Positions 30,372 to 35,678 of a stretch of DNA of 35,678 bases are shown piece by piece. The stretch's first letter is position 1. The number at the start of each line of letters is the position of its first letter. The stretch covers positions 1 to 35,678 of the forward strand of contig JADGNE010000029.1 of NCBI GenBank assembly GCA_015234425.1, written 5' to 3'. The notes below the pieces were generated by a model. It worked only from the letters and a program-made list of their open reading frames with translations, was not told the origin of the DNA and ran no database searches. The DNA comes from Devosia sp. Its GTDB lineage: Bacteria > Pseudomonadota > Alphaproteobacteria > Rhizobiales > Devosiaceae. The translations under genes were made by a program, and so were the position numbers.

Positions 30372-30430
30372 TTTTCCCCCAGTCAGCCCCGACAGGACTG
30401 CCGGACATTGCCGCGTATGATTTTGGAAAA

Positions 30431-30507
30431 TGGTCGGAGCGGCCGGATTTGAACCGACGACCCTTTGTCCCCCAGACAAATGCGCTACCAGGCTGCGCTA
30501 CGCCCCG
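30431..30507 (-). tRNA. tRNA-Pro (GGG)
   Basis: A complete cloverleaf of 77 nt on the minus strand. The acceptor stem is CGGGGCG/CGCTCCG with one G-T pair. The D-arm contains AGCGCAGCCTGGTAGCGC, and the anticodon stem TTTGT/ACAAA encloses loop CTGGGGG with anticodon GGG. The T-arm is GTCGG-TTCAAAT-CCGGC, followed by A and an encoded CCA. Confidence 0.97.
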
Positions 30508-30604
30508 ACTGCGCGGAGACATAGAGAAGCTGCGCTTGGCGTGCAACCTAAAAATTCGTGGGCTGGGGAGCAAAGTGACAATTCCACAGCTAAACGCCTA
30601 CCGG

Positions 30605-30619
30605 GCCGGAATGTCCGGC
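30605..30619. other. Short hairpin downstream of the cyclase gene
   Basis: GCCGGA-ATG-TCCGGC, 49 nt past the cyclase stop and about 100 nt upstream of tRNA-Pro. It has a strong 6-bp GC stem but no T-run. It may end the AraC-cyclase transcript. The rest of the 160-nt gap shows nothing else. Confidence 0.35.
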
Positions 30620-30667
30620 TCGCCAGTGTCGATCACGTCTTCATCGGGCTCTCAAACGGGAATGCCC

Positions 30668-32770
30668 TCAGCTGGGCACAGTCTCAGCACGGCCGCTGTT
30701 TGGCACAAAATCGGCCTGCCTCCCAGGCAAGGCGTCATAAAACCCGGCAAGGGCTGGCTCGACTGACATTGCCAGCTCACGGCAAGTCGCGAGTGCTTCG
30801 GCAGTCCCCTCCCCGGCGGCAAGCAGCGTCAGTAGCGTCCCGTGCGCTTCGGCAAGGCTGGAGAAGGCGACGCTGTCCCTGACGTTCTCATCTCCAACAA
30901 GAATGAGAATCGGCTCGCGCTCGCTCATGCCCTTGAGTTCCACCCTGCCGGCGTCGAGAAAGGCCAGCTCCGACGCCGCGGCAGCCGTCGGCGCGCTGAC
31001 AATGATCTCATGCCCCACCGCCCTGCACATGCTTTCGAGCCGCGCCGCGACATTGACCGTGTCGCCGACACAAGAATAGTCGAACCGCTCGGCAAACCCC
31101 ATGTTGCCGACCAGCGCTGGACCGCTGGCTATGCCGATGCCGATATTGATCTGTTCGCCGCCCTCGGTATTGAGCGCGTCCAGCGCCTTGCGCATGGCCA
31201 GCGCGGCCCGGCAGGCTAAGAGCGCATGCCGCTCGATCCGCACCGGCGCATTCCAGAACGCCATCACCGCGTCGCCCATGAATTTGTCGATCGTTCCCTT
31301 ATGGTCGACAATGGCGTGACCGAGCGCGCCGAACAGCCGGTTGAGAATGCCCACCAGTTCATCGGGCGCAACGCGCTCGCCCAGGGCGGAGAAATTGCGC
31401 ACGTCCGAGAACATCACCGTCAGCTCGCGCACCTCCCCGCCGAGGCGCAGCAGTTTTTCGTCCGCTTCGATCTGCGTCAGCAACGAGGGCTCGACATAGT
31501 GGGCGAAGGCCCGCCTTATGCGCCGCCGGTCCGCATCGGTGGTGGCAAAGCGATAGACCACCATGGCCGCAAACAGCGTCAGAATACCGAGAAGCGGAAA
31601 ACTCGGATCGATCAAGAGGCGCGCGCCGGAAAAGGCAAACCAGCTTCCTGCCGTCACCGCCGCCACCGTGGCCAGCGATACCACCAGACCCACCATTGGC
31701 CCGGTCCACACCACGCTGCCGACGATAAGCAGGCCCGCGGTGACAAAGATCAGCACCTCCAGCCCCGCTACCCAATCGGCGCGATCAAGGAAGGCCCCCG
31801 TCATCATCTGCTCGAGCACCTGCAGGTGGATGGTCACCCCCGGCACATCCTCGCCCAGCGCGCTGGAGCGAATATCGAGGAGCCCCGTCGCCGAGGTGCC
31901 GATGAGCACGATCTTGCCGGCGATGCGCTCGGTCAGCGCCGTATAGTCATCCCCCAAAATCCCCACCGCGGAGGTGTAAACGTCATCGCCGAGGGGGCGA
32001 TAGTAGATCCAGAAATCCCCCTCCGGCCCGGTGGGCACGGTGAGGTCGCCAATGCGCAGCTGATCCACATGCCCGCCGCTGTCGCCCAGCACCACAAGGG
32101 TGGAAACGCCCATGGCCACGCGCATGGCCTCGGCGGCGAGGGTCGGAAAAATCTTGCCGTCGCTGTTCCAGAGCAGTGGCAGCCGACGCGCCACCCCGCC
32201 CCCGCCGCGCTCGAGGCTGGCGACCCCGAGGCCCGAGGCTTCCGCCGCCAGTTCCGGCAGGGGCTGCGCGACCCCGCCCAGCATCGGCAGGTTTTCCAGC
32301 GGGTCGACACCGGTCACCGCCAGCCCGCCTTTCGGCGCGAGGCGCGTGGGCACCGCCCGAGGGCTTTGCGCCATGGCGAGCACGGTCGGCCCGCCCGCCA
32401 GTGCCGCGGCCAGCCGGCCGTCATTGCTCAGCCCGGCCTCCGTTCCAGCCGGTCCCATGCGGTCGGGCTCGCTGAACAGGAGATCGAGCGTCACCGCCGC
32501 CGCCCCCATTTCGAGCAGGCGCTGGGTCAGCAGGGCAAAGACGTCCCGCGGCCACGGCCATTGTCCGATCGCGGCCAGCGCGGCCTCATCGATATCGACG
32601 ATATGGACGGGCAGCGGGCCCGCCACCGGGCGCGGCAGCATCTGCTGATAACTGTCAAAGCTGGTCTCGCGCGCCACCTGCAGCGGATAGGGATCGGCCA
32701 GCCGCAACAGGGTCAGAGCTGCGATCACCGCGACGCCGAACACGACCGCGATCCATTTTCTCCTGTCCAT
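30668..32770 (-). CDS. CHASE2-domain adenylate/guanylate cyclase (class III)
   Basis: A membrane receptor cyclase (700 aa). After one N-terminal helix comes a periplasmic CHASE2 sensor (about 30-320) with VHIVDIDEAALAAIGQWPWPR and GKIVLIGTSATGLLDI. Three closely spaced helices follow (about 334-408), then a cytoplasmic class III catalytic domain. Metal ligands are Asp456 (FSDVRNFS) and Asp500 (MGDAVMAFW). Lys496 and Ser566 (FDYSCVGDTVN) hold the base-recognition positions, with Asn573 and Arg577 for catalysis. All key residues are present, so it should be active; the Lys favours ATP. It starts 8 nt after the AraC gene, so both are probably cotranscribed. The signal sensed is unknown. A roughly 80-residue C-terminal tail is unassigned. 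Confidence 0.92.
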   Translation of the reverse strand: MDRRKWIAVVFGVAVIAALTLLRLADPYPLQVARETSFDSYQQMLPRPVAGPLPVHIVDIDEAALAAIGQWPWPRDVFALLTQRLLEMGAAAVTLDLLFSEPDRMGPAGTEAGLSNDGRLAAALAGGPTVLAMAQSPRAVPTRLAPKGGLAVTGVDPLENLPMLGGVAQPLPELAAEASGLGVASLERGGGGVARRLPLLWNSDGKIFPTLAAEAMRVAMGVSTLVVLGDSGGHVDQLRIGDLTVPTGPEGDFWIYYRPLGDDVYTSAVGILGDDYTALTERIAGKIVLIGTSATGLLDIRSSALGEDVPGVTIHLQVLEQMMTGAFLDRADWVAGLEVLIFVTAGLLIVGSVVWTGPMVGLVVSLATVAAVTAGSWFAFSGARLLIDPSFPLLGILTLFAAMVVYRFATTDADRRRIRRAFAHYVEPSLLTQIEADEKLLRLGGEVRELTVMFSDVRNFSALGERVAPDELVGILNRLFGALGHAIVDHKGTIDKFMGDAVMAFWNAPVRIERHALLACRAALAMRKALDALNTEGGEQINIGIGIASGPALVGNMGFAERFDYSCVGDTVNVAARLESMCRAVGHEIIVSAPTAAAASELAFLDAGRVELKGMSEREPILILVGDENVRDSVAFSSLAEAHGTLLTLLAAGEGTAEALATCRELAMSVEPALAGFYDALPGRQADFVPNSGRAETVPS

Positions 32771-32778
32771 GCCCGGCG

Positions 32779-33702
32779 TCAGACCGCCGTGCGGTGGACG
32801 ACCACCGGGAGCACCGAAACCGGCGGCCTCGATCGGACATCGCGCCGGAAATCGGTGGGCGACTTGCCAGCCACCCGGCGGAACGCCTTGTTGAAGGCGC
32901 TGAGCGAACCGAACCCGCTCTCCATGGCAATAGTCAGGACGCTCTGCTCGCTGCGCATCAGCTGCGCCTGCGCAAACGAGAGACGCATGAGATTGATGTA
33001 TTCGTTCAAGGTCATGCCGGTCGACTTCTTGAACACAGCCATGGCGTATTTGGGATGGATATCCGCGGCCACGGCGATATCGAAACTGTCGATGTCCTCG
33101 AGGAAATTATCGGCCACGAATTCGCAGATGCGCACGATGATCGGGGTGATGTGGTGGTCCGGACCACCATCCCCGGCGGCGTTGCAAGGCCCCGGCAACA
33201 GGTCATAGGACGAGAAGCGGATGCGCTCGATGCGCAGCAGCAGTTCGTCCACCGCCATCGCCGCCTTCAGCGGATCGCCGGAGCGGGCATAATTATTCCA
33301 TCGCGCGAAATTGATGGGGTCGGAATCGTCGGTTTCCTGGGTAATCAGGGTCGCACCCTGCATCAGCCGTGCCTGCATTTCCGAAGGCAGGCGCAGCCGG
33401 AAAAAATGCACCAGCGGCAGATGTCCTCCGGCATAGACAAGATCATCAGAGGCATCGTCCAGCCAGTGCGGCTGCCCGCCCCAGAAAAGCGTCAAGTCCC
33501 CTTGGGAAAAGCGGATTTCGTGCCCGCTCATCTTGTAGTGGGCCCAGCCCTTGACGATGAAATTGACTTCTACCTGCACATGCCAGTGCGATGACTTCAT
33601 CACCAGTGGCGAGGAATGGAACATGTGCAGTTCCGTGGGCAAGCCCTCAACGCCGTCCACCAGCGGCTCGTAGTATGCGCGACTAATCTTACTTTCCGCC
33701 AA
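32779..33702 (-). CDS. AraC-family transcriptional regulator
   Basis: The protein is 307 aa: an N-terminal cupin-like ligand domain (about 25-150, with HWHVQVEVNFIVKGWAHYKM and IRFSQGDLTLFWGG) and a C-terminal pair of helix-turn-helix units (about 200-300, ending SGFGSLSAFNKAFRRVAGKSPTDFRRD). It is of the sugar-responsive AraC/MelR type by context. The frame begins at a TTG (33702), without a strong Shine-Dalgarno sequence. It diverges from the sugar-binding-protein gene across 90 nt and is followed closely by the cyclase gene. It probably activates or represses the transporter, with the transported sugar as ligand (inference). Confidence 0.9.
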   Translation of the reverse strand: MAESKISRAYYEPLVDGVEGLPTELHMFHSSPLVMKSSHWHVQVEVNFIVKGWAHYKMSGHEIRFSQGDLTLFWGGQPHWLDDASDDLVYAGGHLPLVHFFRLRLPSEMQARLMQGATLITQETDDSDPINFARWNNYARSGDPLKAAMAVDELLLRIERIRFSSYDLLPGPCNAAGDGGPDHHITPIIVRICEFVADNFLEDIDSFDIAVAADIHPKYAMAVFKKSTGMTLNEYINLMRLSFAQAQLMRSEQSVLTIAMESGFGSLSAFNKAFRRVAGKSPTDFRRDVRSRPPVSVLPVVVHRTAV

Positions 33703-33718
33703 GTTCGCTTACCGATTG

Positions 33719-33749
33719 AGAGTGACGGCGACAATTGCGTCGTTACTCT
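33719..33749. promoter_or_regulatory. Palindrome in the AraC/transporter divergent gap (operator candidate)
   Basis: AGAGTGACGGCG (33719-33730) and CGTCGTTACTCT (33738-33749) are inverted copies with two mismatches around 7 nt. They lie midway in the 90-nt gap between the AraC start and the binding-protein start and probably overlap both promoters. AraC proteins more often use direct repeats, so another regulator is possible. Confidence 0.5.
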
Positions 33750-33792
33750 AGGAAGCGCTCGGAGGAAGAGCAAACAAAAAGGGAGGAATACA

Positions 33793-35064
33793 ATGTCTCG
33801 CAATGTTACGCGGTGGACCCGCACGCTTGCCGTCGCCCTGACCGGCATCAGCATGTTCAGCGTCGCGGCCTCTGCCGCCGAACTGACCGTCTGGTGCTGG
33901 GACCCGAACTTCAATATTCCCGCCATGGCCGATGCCGGCGCGCGCTATACCGCTGCCCATCCCGAAACCACCTTCAACATCAACAATGTCACCCAGGACG
34001 AGATCAACCAGAAGCTGCAGACCCAGCTGCTTGCCGGCGTCTCGGACGGCCTGCCTGACATCGTCCTGATCCAGGACGACAATATCCAGCGCTTCCTGCA
34101 GTCGTTCCCCGGCGCCTTCGTGCCGCTGTCCGACAGCATCGATATGAGCAAGTTCGCCGACTACAAAGTCGCCGCCGCGACCCATGAAGGCAAGTCCTAC
34201 TCCCTGCCCTTCGACTCCGGCGTCACCGGCCTCTTCTACCGCTCAGACTATCTCGAGGAAGCCGGCTACACCGCCGCCGACGTCCAGGACATCACCTGGG
34301 ACCGCCTGATCGAAATCGGCAAGGACATCCTCGCCAAGACCGGCCACCCCCTCATCGACATGGACTATAATGACGACGGCCAGATCGTCATGATGATGCA
34401 GTCCACCGGCCAGTGGTATCTCAAGGACGGCAATGAGCCGAACATCCTCGATAATGCCGCGCTTCGGGAATCGCTCGAAGTGTTCCAGGAAATGGCCCAG
34501 GCCGGCCTGATCAAGCCCGTCTCAGACTGGACCGGCTACACCGGCGCATTCACCTCGGGCGAAGTGGCCATGGTTCCGCAGGGCGTCTGGATCACCGGCA
34601 CCATCAAGTCGACCGCCGACCAGGCCGGCAAGTGGGGCGTGGCTCCGCTGCCCAAGCTCAATGATGTCGAAGGCGCGACCAGCTACTCCAACAATGGCGG
34701 CTCCAGCTGGTACGTGTTGGCCTCCTCCCAGAACCAGGAAGAAGCCATCGACTTCCTCAAGACTGTCTGGGCGGAAGACGTCGACTTCTATCAGGGCATT
34801 CTCGTCAATCAGGGCGCTGTCGGCTCGCTGCTCGCCGCCCGTGAAGGCGAGGCCTACAAGGCCAGCGACGATTTCTTCGGTGGCGCACCGGTCTGGCAGA
34901 ACTTCTCGAACTGGCTGGCCCAGGTGCCTTCGGTCGACTATGGCACCTTCACGCCTGAAGCCCGCCTCGCTGTCCGCGCCCAGCTGCCGAACATCGCCAA
35001 TGGCGGCGATATCGACGAGGCCCTCAAGGCCATGGATTCCCAGCTGCGCCAGCAGATGCAGTAA
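33793..35064 (+). CDS. Sugar ABC transporter substrate-binding protein (CUT1)
   Basis: A periplasmic solute-binding protein (423 aa) of the maltose-type family (SBP_bac_1). A signal peptide ends ASA-AELTV. The mature start TVWCWDPNFNIPAMADAG is like lactose-type binders (LacE) in Rhizobiaceae. Other family segments: LQTQLLAGVSDGLPDIVLIQDD, YSLPFDSGVTGLFYRSD, TSGEVAMVPQGVWITGTI and SYSNNGGSSWYV. I chose the ATG at 33793 because GGGAGG lies 6 nt upstream and the signal peptide follows. A permease gene starts 69 nt downstream, after a hairpin. Sugar specificity is not proven; lactose or another disaccharide is a guess from the N-terminal wording. Confidence 0.93.
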   Translation: MSRNVTRWTRTLAVALTGISMFSVAASAAELTVWCWDPNFNIPAMADAGARYTAAHPETTFNINNVTQDEINQKLQTQLLAGVSDGLPDIVLIQDDNIQRFLQSFPGAFVPLSDSIDMSKFADYKVAAATHEGKSYSLPFDSGVTGLFYRSDYLEEAGYTAADVQDITWDRLIEIGKDILAKTGHPLIDMDYNDDGQIVMMMQSTGQWYLKDGNEPNILDNAALRESLEVFQEMAQAGLIKPVSDWTGYTGAFTSGEVAMVPQGVWITGTIKSTADQAGKWGVAPLPKLNDVEGATSYSNNGGSSWYVLASSQNQEEAIDFLKTVWAEDVDFYQGILVNQGAVGSLLAAREGEAYKASDDFFGGAPVWQNFSNWLAQVPSVDYGTFTPEARLAVRAQLPNIANGGDIDEALKAMDSQLRQQMQ

Positions 35065-35075
35065 CGCCGACTCCT

Positions 35076-35099
35076 CGGGGCGGGCTCCGGCCCGTCCCG
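35076..35099 (+). other. Strong hairpin between binding-protein and permease genes
   Basis: CGGGGCGGGC and GCCCGTCCCG pair over 10 bp (one G-T) around TCCG, 11 nt after the binding-protein stop. Hairpins here commonly protect the upstream mRNA, so the binding protein is made in excess over permeases. No T-run follows at once (CTTCTCTTTT comes 12 nt later), so partial termination is possible. Confidence 0.65.
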
Positions 35100-35133
35100 A
35101 CCGGGTGGCACTTCTCTTTTGATCGGAGTGGGC

Positions 35134-35678
35134 ATGGCGCAGACCCGTCTGGACCGCAACGAGCAGATCAACGGCTGGGCATTCGTCATGCCCGCCCTGG
35201 TCCTGCTCGGCATTTTCATGATCTATCCCATCCTCTGGTCGCTCTGGATGAGCTTCCAGGTCGGACGCGGGAACAGCTTTTCCTTTGGCGGCTTCGCCAA
35301 CATCCAGCGGCTGGCCAATGACGCCCTGCTGGTGCAAGCACTGCTCAACACCGGCTTCTTCTTTGTCGTCCAGGTGCCGATAATGATCATTCTGGCGCTG
35401 CTGTTCGCAGTGGCGCTGAACGATGCGACCCTGCGGTTCCGGGGCCTGTTCCGCACGCTGATCTTCCTGCCCTGCGTCACCTCGCTGATCGCCTATTCTA
35501 GCCTTTTCAAATCGATGTTCTCGGGCGATGGCATCGTCAACCAGACGCTGATGTCGCTGCATCTGATAAGCGCGCCCCTGCCGTGGCTGACCGATCCGTT
35601 CTGGGCGAAAATCGTCATCGTCCTCGCCATCACCTGGCGCTGGACCGGCTACAACATGATCTTCTATCTGGCGGCGCT
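35134..35678 (+). CDS. Sugar ABC transporter permease, 5' part (CUT1, MalF/LacF type)
   Basis: The first 181 codons of an inner-membrane permease cut by the window edge. After a short cytoplasmic N-terminus (AQTRLDRNEQING) comes the first helix (WAFVMPALVLLGIFMIYPILWSLWMSF region), typical of MalF-type subunits. Then FGGFANIQRLANDAL, helices around FFFVVQVPIMIILALLFAVALND, the signature RGLFRTLIFLPCVTS, and further helices. The EAA loop that contacts the ATPase lies beyond the window. GGAG lies 7 nt before the ATG. It follows the binding-protein gene in the same operon. Confidence 0.92.
   Translation, partial: MAQTRLDRNEQINGWAFVMPALVLLGIFMIYPILWSLWMSFQVGRGNSFSFGGFANIQRLANDALLVQALLNTGFFFVVQVPIMIILALLFAVALNDATLRFRGLFRTLIFLPCVTSLIAYSSLFKSMFSGDGIVNQTLMSLHLISAPLPWLTDPFWAKIVIVLAITWRWTGYNMIFYLAA

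Noticed and set aside
30372..30479. Upstream extension of the phosphotransferase
   Set aside because: It would run through the tRNA-Pro gene; the ATG at 30371 has a strong Shine-Dalgarno sequence.
31226..33208. Plus-strand open frame of 660 codons
   Set aside because: It is antisense to the cyclase and AraC genes and has low-complexity His/Arg/Gly composition without domains.

Overview
The window looks like chromosome from an alphaproteobacterium of the order Hyphomicrobiales (Rhizobiales), plausibly a Devosia-like genus. The evidence is high GC, a DUF2842 gene next to heme A synthase and rplM-rpsI, an aminotransferase / hom / glpX / recJ run on one strand, and a CHASE2-cyclase beside a CUT1 sugar ABC transporter. 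The genus is an inference from gene content. No phage, transposase, integrase or CRISPR array is visible.

Layout. 1-46 is the 3' end of a tRNA-Glu. 335-2712 is a two-gene operon of secreted proteins, the first unrecognised and the second with a peptidoglycan-binding domain and a Pro/Ala linker of FPAL-type repeats. 2802-6320 (minus) holds a class IV aminotransferase, a three-gene operon ending in an Rnk-like regulator, and a cyclopropane-fatty-acid synthase. 6505-13558 (minus) is a housekeeping block: recJ, glpX, hom, rlmC and an AlaC-type aminotransferase. Here hom carries an extra N-terminal domain, and rlmC sits between two amino-acid genes with a nested inverted repeat at its 3' end. 13977-15302 (plus) is a lone sterol-glucosyltransferase-like GT1 enzyme. 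15328-18541 (minus) holds an SdpR/SdpI pair, a dicarboxylate/amino-acid symporter and a second SdpI-like membrane protein. 18692-20854 (minus) is rpsI, rplM and heme A synthase.

21162-29206 is an exopolysaccharide locus built around a divergent promoter region near 24.5 kb. Leftward run a GumC/Wzz co-polymerase with a degenerate C-terminal BY-kinase-like domain and a polysaccharide deacetylase. Rightward run a Wza-like lipoprotein, a GT4 glycosyltransferase, a WcaJ/ExoY-type priming transferase and an O-antigen-ligase/Wzy-like protein. Together they cover priming, extension, polymerisation, chain-length control, export and modification. A flippase is not in the window.

29391-35678 holds a phosphotransferase, tRNA-Pro(GGG), a CHASE2 class III nucleotide cyclase and an AraC regulator in one leftward unit. 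Divergent from it is a CUT1 sugar transporter (binding protein and the start of its first permease). The AraC protein probably controls the transporter through a palindrome in the 90-bp divergent gap.

The observations I rate highest are the domain fused to homoserine dehydrogenase, the unexplained secreted pair at the left end, the pseudo-kinase tail of the polysaccharide co-polymerase, the AraC-cyclase-transporter arrangement, and two SdpI-like proteins without any visible toxin genes.
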